Assembly (NCBI RefSeq): GCF_958295425.1
Contig: NC_081146.1
Coordinates: 19,787,458-19,851,457 of the forward strand
Length of the DNA stretch: 64,000 bases
Reading direction: 5' to 3'
DNA from: Solea solea
Lineage: Eukaryota; Chordata; Actinopteri; Pleuronectiformes; Soleidae
Within the stretch, counting starts at the first letter, position 1. Every line of letters begins with the position of its first letter. Under the pieces are notes generated by a model. The model did no database searches. It saw only the letters and a program-made list of their open reading frames with translations, and was not told where the DNA came from. Below are positions 14,049-27,665 of this stretch, piece by piece. Position numbers and translations under genes: made by a program.

Positions 14049-15969
14049 CCCTAGTTTGCCCTTAAATTGAAGTTTTGCTTAGAACTCTGTCCTTAATGAC
14101 ATGGATGCAGCATTTCCCGGTCAAACGAGCACTTCTTGCACTGTGCGGTCAGTCTGTATGAAATCTGGATTAGCCTGTTCATCCGTGACATCGGATTGAT
14201 TAGCCAATTGAAGCCATTTTACCTGTTTTACTGCATCGGTCGTGGTGTGTTGTCATGCCGCTCTGAGGACACTGGATCGTGTTTTAATGTGAGACGCTGC
14301 GAGGAAACAAAACATGGTCTTTTTCTGACCCCAATCAGGTGCATTTTGTACCTAAACACAACCAGGAAACTGTTATAGTTATAATCACCCTCATTTCTCA
14401 ATTTCTGCTAAAAGCATCACAGCATTAAAGAACATCCCATACCAAAGATAATTGAGAATGTAGTTGTGGTATTTACAGTAAGAGACTGTGTTGAGGCATT
14501 AACCCACCAAAATAAAATAAAATCTGTCATTTCCCGAGGAAAAGTTCGATGAGAAAGTGAAGTTAATTGATTTTTCTTTTTTAATTTTGAATATCCTGTC
14601 AACGTGTTTGTGCACATTAACGTCAGAGACATGGTTGATAGGAGCGGGAACAGTGTAGCATGTAAACACCATATCAGCATGTTTAATAAGCAAGATAACA
14701 GCGTGATGCTGGTTCTGACAGCGGTAACATGGAGGATGAGCCGAGTATCATTTGTCACTCTTGTGTTCCATTACTGATGCTGTTAAGTTGGATATGTTGA
14801 AAGTGTCCACGCAGCCGTGAACCCAAGTGCTAATGAAAGAACAGCTAAAAAAAAAAATAGAAAAAAAGGGAACAGTTAAGGTAAAAGGAGACAGAGATTA
14901 GAGGGGATTTCATCAAATATGTGTCTGCACGGAGAATAAATAAAAACATCGTCATCATGTAGATAAAGAGGTGGAAGGTGATGCTGCTTATTGTGCCGCT
15001 AACAGAGTGGCACAATGAGAAAACATGGTAATAATAACATGGTGAAAAACAGTGTAGTCCACTCCATGGATACTGTTCATGTTTTTCTGTTCACTGTAAT
15101 AATAAGTAGAGCACAAATTCTGGCCCAATCCTGATGTTTACAATAACACATTTAGTGTATGTCTGTGTGAGCAAATGCACAGTATTTAGAGGTGATTTGA
15201 AGCTGCACTAAACAAGCTATTATCTACACACTAGAGATGATACTTACAAACTTTTGTGTCATTTTGTCGCGATGGAACAATGTATGATATTATCGCTTAT
15301 CGGGATTAAAATGGATTTACAATAAGTTGATCATGGTGAATGTCTATATTTTCTATTTCTATAGGCTGCACCGGTTTAAGAATCTACACTATTGTAAATA
15401 ACAATTATTTTGGCCAGGATAATCATGACATAGACTTTTGGACATATCTAATTAAACTTAGTGTTTGTTTGTTTTCTGGTAAGAAGTTATTGTAGCTCAA
15501 GGGTCAGGACTTCTCCAAAGCTTTCAGGTACAAAGTGGAGCGTCAGCTACAGTTATGTCTCTAATGTCTGGTCATAGTGTGGAGATTCAGCCAGCTCTGA
15601 ACCCCGCCCCCCCCAAAAAAACAACAACAACAAAAACACCAAATGCAGTGTCCCAAAACAACCGTTCATCTTTGCACCTGCAGAGGGTGTCATCTGCATA
15701 TCTTACAGTATGTCTCTGCTCCTCACAGGTGCCAGCAGCACAGAACGGGTCCATAGTCCGTTTAATAACAGACACACTGACACTGACAGTCTGTCCCTTC
15801 CACTCTCTGTTCTCCATTTCTTCCTCCACGTTCAAACAAACCTCCTCCTCCTCCTCCTCCTCCCGCTCACATTCCACCCTCACTCTCTGTTGTGTGTTAT
15901 CTCACAAAGCAGAAATGGCCCCCCCACAGAAAGAGACCACATAAGATTATAAAAATCTATAGCTGCGCA

Positions 15970-16008
15970 CACAGTGATCCCATCGCCGTGGGCTATGAGA
16001 TCACTGTG
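15970..16008. other. Perfect 10-bp inverted repeat with 19-nt loop
   Basis: CACAGTGATC (15970-15979) and GATCACTGTG (15999-16008) are perfect inverses, with a further partial CCCA/TGGG pairing in the loop. It could be a small hairpin. There is no evidence for an RNA gene. Confidence 0.4.
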
Positions 16009-16607
16009 GGAATTTCTCAGTGTTGGCACACATTATCACTAATACCACACCTCTGAACCTTTGTTATGGCCATATACTGGCGGCGAGATGTGTGTTTAAA
16101 GAGTGTGTTTGCTTGAGGTGAAGAAGCCCTGTTTATGTATGTAAGATGAGTTGTATGATTCAGACTGCTGGGAACAACCCAAGTGTTGGTGTGTGATTAT
16201 TTGTGTGTGTGTGAGATGTGTGCATGTGCGTGTGCATGAATGCAACACACACACACACGCACACACACACTGTCCCAGTGAGGTATTTGTTACCAGGAAA
16301 GCGTACGCTATCATTCATTACAGGGTCCTGAGAAGGTAATAGGAAACAGAATGAGTCATCATATAGGTGGTGGTGATACAGCATGACTGACGCCTCAGGC
16401 CAGGCAGCACTTTGGTATATGTTTCTAGTCTAGCCTTATTAAACTCTCCTACGTAATCAATATAAACAATGGGAGGGTAAAAATGTGTGCATGGCAAATT
16501 TGAACCTGATTTTCAAAGATTCGGTGAAAGTTTCCATCAACTGCTATTAAGCAAATATCGGGGTGTAACTTGATGATGTAGATCAGACATGTACAAAGTC
16601 CAACCAG

Positions 16608-16868
16608 GCTAAAGCTGAACAATTTTGAATGAATTGTGATTATCTTTGACTGAAATGTGATTACGATATCATTCGCTATATCAGAGAGAATGATGATTTT
16701 TACATAATTATACTCATTTTCATTTGAAAAACAGATGTGTTAAGGTCAGGACAATATTTGAACTAAAATATGAAATATTGAAATATTACTAAGTATTGCG
16801 CGACTTGAAAAAGGCAGCAGGCCATATCGTGATTTTGATAAAATGTCAATGAATGGTTCAGCCCTAGA
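16608..16868. mobile_element. Possible hAT-like MITE (GGGCTGAAC ends)
   Basis: CTAAAGCTGAAC on the left and GTTCAGCCCTAG on the right are inverted with two differences. The interior has the TGTGATTACGATATC-type motifs of fish elements with GTTCAGCCCTA ends. No convincing target duplication. Confidence 0.5.
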
Positions 16869-17995
16869 CACGACAGGACGTTACATACTGTACATGCTTT
16901 CACTATATATTATGTTATCTGACTCCAGATGTGAAAGACAGACATAATCATGATTGTGTGGCTTACATGTGGTTACATTGCCATTTCTCAAATGATAATA
17001 ATTGCTATAATGAAAATAAAATTGTATGCATGTCTGAAGGGACCATTGGCCCCTGCGAATCTTCACATTATCAAAACTGGCCCTCTTTAAAAAAGTGTTT
17101 GGACAGCCCTGATGTAGATAAAGCTCTTCATATACTGTATGGTGGTGTTTTGTTGCTGTTTTGATTAATTATTATAGTAATACGTCTTAAGTGGACGTTT
17201 AAAAAAAAAAAAACTGACTACATCCATTTCTGTATACAGTTTATGGGTGGCTCATAAACTATAACTAGCTAGTTAGATTTTGTCACAATGTAATGATTCT
17301 AAATAAAAATACTTTCAATTTAAGTTTGAATATTAAATATTGCCAATCAGAGAGAGACAAATCTGTGTATTTAATCTGCGTAGTTAAATTAAGCTTCACA
17401 CACACACAAACATAACAGTAATCTGTACGTTGTGAGTGTAATTGTGTGCTTGTCACTTCAGACAGACAGGTTGTCTAACTGTCAGCTGTGTCATTGTGTT
17501 TCTTACTTGATGACAACAATCAGTGGACAATCAGGACTCTAATGTTCAACAACAATCACCGTTATTACTCATTAGTCTGCATTGTCTTCCTGGATTTGAC
17601 AATGGCGCGGTCTCAAATGCTTGTTTAAAACAACTTCTTTCGAATAATGAAGTGTGAATCATGAATCCCTGAGAGAGCTACGTGCCCCGTGATAATTTCC
17701 AGCTGAAAATCTTCAGCACATTGTGTGTTCACTTGAGAAATTAAGCACGAGGACCTTGTCTGTTTTGATTGATGATAGTGAGTTAGTGTCTTATATCCCT
17801 CAAGATGAAAAAACAACAACACTCTTTTGATTTTGACGTGATGATTGTAGCAGCTCTGACATTTTTGAAATTCCCCCGAATTCCTATCAGTGCCATCTGG
17901 AGACAAAAGGTTACTCGGTCCAAAAATTGGAAAAGAGTGTTAAAAGATGTCAAATCACGGCAGCTGGTATTTATTTAGTGTTATTTGTCGGTTTC

Positions 17996-18235
17996 AAGTC
18001 CCCACTACATGGTCCCACCTCGCCTAATATTGAGATTTTAGACATTTCTGTGCTAATGTCTTTTTAACTTTGGCATTTTTTGTTTTGATTCTTGTGACGA
18101 CTGATGATGTCACGCAGAGTTTTGGCTCAGCTCGCTTGGAACCTCGCCAGAGCAGGTACTAACAAAAGTACCAGGTACCAGGTACTATTGCGTGCCGTGC
18201 CAGGACCACGTAGTGGAAAAGCAGCTTTAATGGAC
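17996..18235. mobile_element. Internally deleted copy of the GC-ended MITE at 23935
   Basis: It starts CCCCACTACATGGTCCCACCTCGCC and jumps directly to ATTGAGATTTTAGACATTT. It ends GTGCCAGGACCACGTAGTGG, the inverse of the left end. About 350 bp present in the other copy is missing here. Confidence 0.6.
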
Positions 18236-18523
18236 GTCCCATACTCAGTTACTGGAGCGTGACTTGAATCATCACTGCTCTATTAACGTGTTTTAACGTG
18301 CTTACATACAAAGTCAACGCAAAGATGTACATGTCATTTTACTGTGAATGTCATGAGCTCAAGTGGGTGGGTCACAGGCTGTAACGGGAATAAACACACA
18401 GTGACAGTGACAGTGACAGTTGTTCAAGTAAAGTGAGGTGAAATGTTTCCCTAACACATTCATTTTCTAGCCGTACACAAACAAAGGCTTTAAACACGAC
18501 ACGATAAAGTAGGTTTGCATGGA

Positions 18524-18526
<3 letters not shown>

Positions 18527-18558
<32 letters not shown>
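18527..18558 (+). repeat. (GT)n microsatellite
   Basis: Uninterrupted GT repeat. Shorter GT runs also occur at 20515-20534 and 20611-20632. Confidence 0.95.
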
Positions 18559-18560
<2 letters not shown>

Positions 18561-20034
18561 ATGTTAAACTGCATTTCATTCTTTCTATGTTTTATTCTAT
18601 GTTCATGTGAACATGAACACAGCTTACAGTGGTGAAACTAATGAGCCTGTGCCTCAGAGCAACAGAGAATAACCCTGCTTATTAAGTCCGATGAATTAGT
18701 TTTATTTTTTTCTTTGTGTATAGTAACAGAAACCTTTGTCTGAATAATGCAGCGATCAGTGTGCAGTGACTGGGAAGCTCCATACGGACTCTGAGCTGAA
18801 GTACATTATTATGACATTCATTTTCCTGAGTCAGCTCCCTGCTTCACTGCGGTTTTATGGCTGCTGAGAGACTGAACTTAAAGATTAAGTTGTTTCATGT
18901 ACTGTCACCTCTAATGTCCTTTTTAGAGCAAAATGGCTCGACCTATTTGCCCTGCTCACTGGTAAGATTCAGTTTGAAATGTCACTGTGGCCCCCGCTGC
19001 AGTTTGTGGCATGAAACAGTAGTTCCCAAAGTGAGGTCAAGGCACCTGTGGGAGCACGGGGACTGCAAGATGAGGAACACTTAGCTTCACGGTAGTTTTT
19101 CCTTATATAGAGAGAGAAAAAAGAAAAAAAAAAAAGGAACACGCTGTTTTAGCTTGAACATGCCCCCATTCACATATACTAAAAATAGAGTCCAGTCCTC
19201 ACTTAGCCCATAACCACTGGCACTCCCACCATGTCACAGATCTGATAGTGTGTGTGCCTCATCTCCTCTCCACACTCAGCTAGTCACAGCCACATTTTCC
19301 ACTTGTCCTCGGTGATAAGAGATGAGACAAAAGTCATTTTGGTTTGTTTTTGAGAAATTAGCTTCGCGTCTGACAGAAACAGCGAGCGTATCTCTTTTTA
19401 AAGGGGACAATTTCCACTTACATCAGCCTCTAAAGCGTGATCGTTCTTTCTGTGGTATTTGTGAATCCATATCAGAGTGTGGATGTTGTATGGCTGGACT
19501 ATATCATGAAGGAAAACAAGAGCAAATAACCGTGCCAACATTGTGTGTCAAGGACAAACTTTGTGCATCTTCCAGTAATTGCATCACGTTAGTACTCTAT
19601 TGGACCCAGTGGGACCGGGGCAGAAAGATGTAGCATCGCTCTAATCCATATACAAACTAACAGGTTTCCGTTTGTGACCTCCTGCTCTCAGAGCTTTACC
19701 TTTCTAGAAAAACCCGGCTACATTATCACACAGTTTTCTTTAATCCTAACACATGACAAGAAAGAAATTGTCATTTGTTGGCAGGACATTTTATCTGTCG
19801 TGTCTGTTTGAAATTTACATTTACAGTGGCCTATTTATTGCTTGTACCGGTTAATGGGCGCGTTTCATTCATCTTCTGTCGCTTCTGCAGGGGCAGCTGG
19901 AGCCACTCTCAGCCGACGTAGGGCAACAGACACTGTACTTAATAATAAAATAAAAAAACCCCAGGACCGATAGGATTTGATGCAGCTCCATGTTTTGCTC
20001 TTCTCCTTCAGTATGCTTCGTGATGCAGCGCCGC

Positions 20035-20120
20035 CTCAGGCGAGGAGGGGAATACGTTATTCAAAAGATTGGCGTCTAGCGGACGATTAGGTGCGAAGAC
20101 GACCTTAGACGATATGTCCT
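20035..20120. repeat. Unnamed dispersed repeat, copy A (TACGTTATTCAA)
   Basis: GAGGGGAATACGTTATTCAAAAG, GCGGACGATTAGGTG and GACGACCTTAGAC are shared in order with 54093-54182. Family unknown to me. Confidence 0.5.
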
Positions 20121-21767
20121 GCCAGCCTCTCGTGGATGTGCACATTCATATTTTTCCCTGCGTGGTGACTGTGTTGTATCTGTGTTATATTATGACTACT
20201 GTTTTTGTTTTTCATTCATATGCTCTATGTGGGTTTGGGTGCGACATGGGTGTGTATGTGCATGTACAGTATGTGTTAGCATCTGTCATTGTGTGGGTGT
20301 GTGTTCAGTCTTCTCCTCTGAGCTCTCTCCCTCTCTGGGGAGGTGGCTCGCTCTCTTTGGCTCTGCTGTGCCGTCTGATTTTCTTTATTTTATATATTTT
20401 CTTCGGTCACAAGGAACAAGATGAATTCTTGCTGCATGACTGCAGGATGTAATGTCTCTGCTGCCGCCGCCTGTCGCTTCTGCACATGCTGTTCTTCTTT
20501 GTGTGATCTTTTTTGTGTGTGTGTGTGTGTGTGTATCTGCCACCGTTTTCATACACCTGCATGTTTTCGGTGTTTACATACTTCTTTAACAGGCACGTAA
20601 GGCTGGATCCGTGTGTGTGTGTGTGTGTGTGTGTTTAAGTTTAAGTGTTTGTTCTTTTCAAAGGGGCCCTTTTAGAGAAAAGTCGTTTCACAATAATCAG
20701 AATTTTGTGCCGCTTTTATCCCAGCAATTTACCTTTTTAATTGGAAAGTACGAAGTGCAATGGTTTGTGGCTGACTGTATGAGGGCTACAGAATATCGTA
20801 AAAAGAAAAAGGCATTGTGTTTGTTTTTGGCTAGAAGTCTTGAGGTTCATTTTCTAGTAAGCTAAGTAAGAAAATAGTTCTTTTGAAGCAAAGTTGGAGT
20901 AAAAGGACCACAGAAAAAAGACTCATTTGAAGATGTCACTGTGTAGTAATGCTCCTCCAAGGCAATACACAAATAAAACAGGTATTACAGACCACACCAG
21001 AGAAGATCTCTCTTCATTATAACCTAAACTGTGGCGACAGTGTTGCACTGTTGGTTCATTGCGACACTTGTGAAAGTGCTGACCCATCTGTGGGGTGGTG
21101 GGGGGGGGTGGCAGGTGAAACATCCATAATGTGTTTATAATCCATTATCATCCTCCTTGTTGATCATCTCCCCTTTAATCGTGTCATAATTATCCATTCC
21201 TTAGTGACTGTGTGTGCTCTGCGTCCGCGGCGCTGAGCACACACTTTCACATTGTGAAAATTGACCATGTAGGGGTTTGTACTGTATGGAAAATAAAACA
21301 ATGGCCACTTATTAGATCAGTATGTACATGAACAACATTGTTGTCAGAATGAAGAGTAAACAGAGTCAGACTAAGCGACGGTAACTCACTGAATAATCAT
21401 GAGCAACACAACAGACCTCACCGTGGACGAGCATGTCACATTACACAGGGAAACACAACGCAGCCTCAGAGACGCTGGAAGGTTGCGAAAAAACATGGCA
21501 ACCTCTGATGAATCTGGATTTCTGCTAAGGCTGCAGATGGTTGGCACAGAATTTGGCTTCTACAGCACGAATCCATGAACCCAACCTGCCTCATGTCAAC
21601 AGTCCACTCCTGTGGTGTAATGGTGTGGGTAATATTTTCTTGACACACTTTGGCCCCTTAATACCAGCTAATCCGTGCTGAATGTCACAGTCTGTCTGAG
21701 TATTGTTGCTGACTAGGAATGGAGTGATATGATACTGATATCACAGCCTTACATTTCTACCAATATG

Positions 21768-21895
21768 ATAAGTTTTATTTATTTAACCTTTATTTAACCA
21801 CGTAAAGTCCCGTTGAGATCAAGATTACAAGGGCGACCTGGCCAAGAGGTCAGCAACACACGTCGCAATAAATACCAGACAGATTACAAATAATA
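21768..21895 (+). repeat. Fish dispersed repeat (TTTATTTAACCTTTATTTAACC)
   Basis: It begins TTTATTTATTTAACCTTTAT, then GTCCCGTTGAGATCAAGAT and GGCGACCTGGCCAAGAGGTC. This sequence occurs as a dispersed repeat in many teleosts. Class not determined. Confidence 0.55.
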
Positions 21896-22321
21896 CATTC
21901 AAATAGACAATAGTTTTTTTTAAGAAGGAACGAAAAGCTTTGAGTTTGATGAGTTCAGATATTTTTAGTATAGACAGATATAGTTATTAACATCTTTAAA
22001 ATAGTTTAGCCGTGCAAAAGACAATTGTGCTGATGCATTAACCTCCTAGCAAAGTGAATTAACCCCAAACCACCCACATCCTTGTCATCTGTCGCTGTCT
22101 TTTAGTAAAGCAATTATGTCACAATTAGCTTTTTCCCTATTTTACTTTTCTGATATCTGATAAAAATGATTTTGGCAAGAATCAGATCAGTGATCGATAC
22201 AGAGAATCTTATCAGTTCACCTTTTTATGGTTTGTCGTCTTCTAACGGCAGAAATCAGCAGAGCGTCAAAGGAAGTTGACGAATGACCTCTTGTGGAATC
22301 ATGCAGAAACAAAGACAATAT

Positions 22322-22412
22322 AACGGCTTTGTCCTCCATATGAGGATGGCAGGTGTTGCTGTGCCAATCTCAGCTGACATAGGGCGAAAGATCGCCAGTC
22401 CATGGTTTTTGA
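22322..22412 (+). repeat. CGCTTTATCCTCC-family fragment
   Basis: TTTGTCCTCCATATGAGGATGG..CCAATCTCAGCTGACATAGG and GATCGCCAGTCCATGG match the family, truncated after about 90 bp. An inverted start of the same family lies at 22548-22628. Confidence 0.5.
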
Positions 22413-22547
22413 ATTTTCTAGATATCACAAACGGTCTCGGAGTTACGGTAATGAGAAGTACACATGCCAAGTACATATGGTAGTAGAAGTATGTGATAAA
22501 GTGACTGTGAATGGTGGTTTGTCTTTGTGACAGATGATGGCAGAGGT

Positions 22548-22628
22548 GAACCACAGTATCAGCTGGAATTGGCTCCAGCTCCCCTCGTGACCCTCAAAGG
22601 ATAAACCGTATTGATAAGTGATGGATGA
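22548..22628 (-). repeat. CGCTTTATCCTCC-family fragment (reverse) ending in GATGGATGAAT
   Basis: AATTGGCTCCAGCTCCCCTCGTGACCCTC..GGATAAACC is the reverse of the family start, followed by TGATGGATGAAT, the usual tail for such copies. Confidence 0.55.
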
Positions 22629-23934
22629 ATTCCTTCCTTGCATTTTGTTGTTAAAGTGATGTCATGCCTCGGAGTAGCAATGTAGCCTTGTTTTCTAAAA
22701 TGGATTGCTCACTCACGTCTGCGGGGGGAAACGATTGTGATCTTCCCCTTTTCATGCTCATTTAAGCGTCAAAAGATTTCATACCAGTGCAAATTCACCA
22801 TGAGAGAATCCACTGAGGACAAATGTGGTCAATCCACAGCAACACTGTTAGCCCTCCTTCTCTTTAATAGTCTTACTTTGCCTTTGAAACTAATGAGATA
22901 GATTACTTTTACAGTAGTCTGTCCAATTGTTGCTATGGCAGCCATTCCCGTGGAAGAAGTTCATTGCACCCTGATGGTGATCAGGGTCTCTGTAGCTCAT
23001 CACTTTGCATGTATTGTTTAGCTCAATAAAACAAAATGATGCACGTGAGCCCAGTGTTTCGTGCTCAGAGCCCATCTCTGTTTTGATTTATCTTCTAATT
23101 TGCTAGACTTTCCCATCTTTTGTCTGGATTTGATCCTCGGGAGGACAATCAGCCCAATCAAGCCCGCACACAGAGTAATGCAATAAGAGACATTTAAGAA
23201 ATCCTCAAGGAATACTTGAGGAAAGGATTTTTGATTGAAGTGTAGACTCATTTTCCACATGGCTCTTGTCTGTTAATGTCAGTTTGTCCATTAGTATTGA
23301 TTGTCTGAGTAGACATTTTACAAAAGTTCTTTCTGCTCCATTCAACACAGCAAACATTCAATATAGAAAGTATTTATTCTTAGTTTAATGTTCTGTTTTT
23401 TTTAGTGTGTCTTTCTTTGTTGTTATTTTGTGCTGTGACTGTTATAAGTTAAAGATTAGTCTGTGATTCTGTCTCTTAGACATTCTCTGTGTGGTGTAAG
23501 GTGATCACTCTGTAAGAGGCAGTGGATGTTATGACTGATATTGTGATATTATTGTGATAATTGTAAAAAACAAAATACTTTAAACTCTCTAAAATGCACA
23601 GAACTTGAATTGCCCATGGCGGCATCAATAAGCATGAATTTTAAATCATGTTACCTTATAATCCGTTTCTTTGCATCACATCATATAAGATAACATGAAT
23701 ATTTTACAGTTCAACGTGAAAAACATGAATTTTAAAGGTCAAGAGAAAATCAAATACAATATTTAACGTTATGTTTTCATGTATTTGTTATTGTTTTTGT
23801 TACTTTAGAATGAATTCTTTATAGGACACCAGAGCTGCTCCACAATGTTGTTTCACCATTCTACTGACTGAAGATAATTATAAATCAGGAGGTCCTCCAA
23901 TGAACTAGAAAAATGCTCCCCCTCTATGATAAAT

Positions 23935-24525
23935 CACTAGTGCCGTTTTTCCACTTCATGGTCCTGCCTCGCCTCGCCTCGGCACGACGCGGCTCGGCTC
24001 TACACGGTTTGCTTAGTTTTCCATTACTATGGTACCACTTCAACATGGGCGGAGTCATCACAGCACGGCTGAATAAAACTGTTGTGACTTATTTTTATAC
24101 GCGACTTGTAAAGCAGTTGTTTTCAGTGTAACTGAATCATTAGAATCAGTTCATTAAAAAGCTGGAACACAGACTCTGTCTGACACAGTCACTGAACTGA
24201 AATACAGCGGCAGCTTGCGGGCTTTCAGCAGTGCTGTGGCCAAATACACCAGACTCCTCTGTTAAATATTGAGATTTTAGACATTTCCGTGCTAAATGTT
24301 GGAGATTAACGCACGTTTTCAGGCTTTTGAAGTTGTCTTAACTGATCTACAGTTTGGCGTTGTTAGCTTTGATTCTTGTGTCCGACGTCACGCTCGTGTG
24401 CATTGGCTCAGCTCGCCAGAGCAGGTACTAAAAAAAGTACCAGGTAGGTATTATCACTAATGGAAAAGCAAAATAACCGTGCCGTGCCGAGGCGAGGCGA
24501 GACGTGATGGGACCACTCACGTGAA
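23935..24525. mobile_element. Fish MITE with GC-rich imperfect TIRs (CCTCGCCTCGCCTCGGCACG)
   Basis: The left end reads TTTTCCAC..CATGGTCCTGCCTCGCC and continues into GGCTCGGCTC. The right end read in reverse starts GTGGTCCCATCACGTCTCGCC and GGCACGG, giving long, imperfect inverted ends. Inside are GAGCAGGTACTA..AAAGTACCAGGTA and ATTGAGATTTTAGACATTT, shared with 17996-18235. No transposase. It may derive from the element type represented at 43136-43665. Confidence 0.65.
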
Positions 24526-25087
24526 ATATTAATAATATTTCCTACTCACCATGAACAACACAAAATAACATACTTTCTGTGAGCATTTCAGCCCCCTTGA
24601 CCTATGTCTGTCTGTCGTTCTGTCTGTTTGGCATCTCCACACTCGGGGTTGATGCATATCCAGATTAAGGCTGTCAGATTGTGTCACACCTCGCTGGCAG
24701 TCAGCGTGACACCGAGCCAGATCAGACAAGGATATGACAAATGACGCCTTTGTTTGGTTTTGCTTGCCAGTCATTTTGTGCATCATTTCACACATACAGA
24801 TAATACTTTTCCCCTACAGCGAATAATAACTTTGGTAATTCATCCAAAAGGAAAAAAAAAATAGAAAAAAAGGGTTGGTTTTTTTTCACCTCAATATTTT
24901 CTGCTTTATTGTGTAAGAAAGATAGAAGATGATGTGAGACCGTGATCTAATAAGCTGTGATGGGCTCTAGTTATTGGAAAAATAACAAATTGTCCATAAC
25001 GCATTACTCAGTGAAAAAGTAATACTTAACTAATTAGTCTAATTGCTAATTGTAAAGTTTTAAATTACTTTTTAATATATGTCACAT

Positions 25088-25604
25088 TTAACCCTTTAAC
25101 ACCTAAGCCTCAAAATGTTCACCTGAACTTTTTTTTTTGCTTATTTTAACCATAAAAGGGCAAGAAAATGTCCTGTGAGTAAGCGCTTTTGCCCATTTTT
25201 CCAGCAGAAATTTCAATATCTGGCAATTATTTACTATTCACTGCATGTTAAAATAGTGTATTAACAATTTTAAATGAAGAAAACCAAAAGGTTATATTTA
25301 GAAAAACACTGTATTTGTACATGAACGCCAGGTTATGTGTGTTCAATTTGAAATTTGAACAGTATAAAACATATTTAAAATAACATTTCTTTGAGTTTAT
25401 GTCTCAATGTCAAAAAACAGACCAAAAAATTGGAAACGATGTATAGATGTGTCTCCAACTGTCTCCTCTCTGGCGAACAAAGACTAGTGAAATTACCGTA
25501 ATGACCACATATTGGTTTTGATTTTGATTACGCACAATTGCAGTAATGCAATGTGCGCTTGTGCAAATGTGTCGTCTGCGATACGCTCGGTGTTAAAGGG
25601 TTAA
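25088..25604. mobile_element. piggyBac-like MITE bounded by TTAA
   Basis: TTAACCCTTTAACACC (25088-25103) is perfectly inverted at 25589-25604. TTAA is the hallmark target duplication of piggyBac elements, and their termini typically begin CCC. The element proper would be 25092-25600 (509 bp). There is no transposase frame inside, so it is non-autonomous. The low decay of the ends suggests fairly recent activity. Confidence 0.85.
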
Positions 25605-26429
25605 ACAAAAAAGATAATTGTCTTATTGTCTTTGCTCGTAGATGAACAGTAGGCTGTGTTCTTACTGAGGTGTGAGACAGAAGCTGCTGGGCTTAAAAAA
25701 GAAAAAGCTTTGTTTACTTCGCCGTGGCCACAAGCCAAACTTGTCAGACTGGAGTCGAGATTGGGGAGGAAAAATGAAGCACCACTCTTTCACTGAAGTA
25801 CAGAATCTGTGCCCTTTTACCGTCAGATTACTCAAACTGAGTAATGTTTTTAAAATATTTGAAAAACCTCTTTGGCTTACATTATTGTTGCATGAAGCAC
25901 TGTGAATACTGTTACCCAAAGACCACATTTAGACCTGCTGTCATTAACATGTGTCCTGTATGATCCCTTCACATATGGACAGTGTCACTTACAGGTCTTA
26001 ACACAGCCATTATGTCCTCGGATCCCATCAGAAAAACCACATTCTGAAGTTGTTCAGGGACACATTTGGCCACGTTCCTAAGAATGCATGAACACAATGT
26101 AAATGTATGTAAATCTGCGATGTATAAAAAGACACGAGTTCTCACGCAGCGCAGGGACAAGGGGGAGCAATAATATTCACAAGGTGTTTTCAGGGATTAC
26201 TATTGTTCCAGGGTATTATGTAACTTATGTCGTTGTTGTTGTTATTGTAGTGATAGTGGTGGTAGTAATCGTATTTTCCCCAGTAATAATTACGTAGTAT
26301 GAAAATGATATTATTACCATTTAATATTATTATTGTTATTAATGATGATCAGGATTTTTGTGTCTGTGGTTATTTTGATAATGTTAATATGTCTAATGAA
26401 TGACGTAATATGTTAAATATGAATATAAA

Positions 26430-26625
26430 ATATATAAAAAATTAAACAGCCATATAGATTTTTGGTGCAGGGAGAAGGAGTGGGGCCTGATAAGTTTCAA
26501 CTTCTTCCCACTACCTTTTGAACGTGTATAATTTAGATTAATGATTAATCTAATCTTCCTTTTCCCTGTCATTTATATTTTACGTGTATGTCTCATGTTC
26601 AAAATAAAATAAACAAATCAAAGCA
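26430..26625 (+). repeat. LINE-tail-like fish repeat (CTTCTTCCCACTACCTTTTGAACG)
   Basis: GTTTCAACTTCTTCCCACTACC, TTTTGAACGTG and, at the end, ATGTTCAAAATAAAATAAAC resemble a common fish LINE 3' tail. A reverse copy lies at 41312-41490. Confidence 0.5.
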
Positions 26626-27574
26626 GATGTGTCTTTTTAAGTCAAGCTTTAATTTAGTGTTCACTATTATAGTATATTTAAAACAAATGATGGTACATAA
26701 CCATACGACACAATAAGAATGTTAACCGCTTTATATTCTAATGCGAGGATGGAAATGTAAACCTATGACTTGTTTCCAACATGTATGAATAATATGAGAA
26801 AATAGAACAATCAAAACTAGAAGAATGCTATAGCAGCCTTTGAGATTTGCTAATTGCGTTGTTTCTGTTTGTCATTTTGATTTGAAAGCAATGAATTATT
26901 CAGCCCTAAGCTGTTCTGTGAACAGTCTCGCCCTTGTTATCAAAACCCAAATCCAAATAGACACCCAGATATTTTCATGAAGGCATTTAATGAAGTATTT
27001 CCTCTGGCTGAAACTCTTAGATAAGCGTCAGACTAAATACAAACAGTCCATTTTTGTTTTTGCAGTAGAATGTGAATGATCTCAGTGGCCGCAGTTCTTA
27101 TTCCGTTATGCAAGTGCATTCTTAGCATGCTTGAATTTTCAGAGTAACAGATGTGACCAGCCACATGGTTAAACAGTCTGTTCCCCAATCCATGTTTGTC
27201 TGTCTGACTGCGGTCCCACTGATAAGCACGTGTCCCTGTGTGACCCACTGGACGAGTCGGAGCTGCTCTCTGTGAACACACACAATCATATCAGTGTCTA
27301 ATAACGCAGACGGTCAAAGTCTCCTTAGTGTCTTATTCGAGTTAAATATACGACACACAGGTATCGGGATGGGACAATTACAGGTGTGAGAAAATATGGA
27401 TGCATTTCAAAGCACGACAGTCTCTTGTCGCTTTATCAGTATCAAAATATTCACAGTGTTTTTATGTTGTATTTAAGCCTCTGTCCACTTGTTGGCAGCA
27501 TATTAATTGCAACATATGGGCTCAAAGCTCTATTTCTCTGCTTTCCGGTATCCATCCATTCAACTTCTACTACT

Positions 27575-27665
27575 TTATTTTCCACATGAGGGTGGCGGGG
27601 TGCCAATCCCAGCTGACATTGGAGAAAGAGGGCAGGGCAGCAGTCCAGGGCCTCACATAACCCTT
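27575..27665 (+). repeat. CGCTTTATCCTCC-family fragment
   Basis: CTTTATTTTCCACATGAGGGTGG..CCAATCCCAGCTGACATTGG, then a degraded body. Confidence 0.5.
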
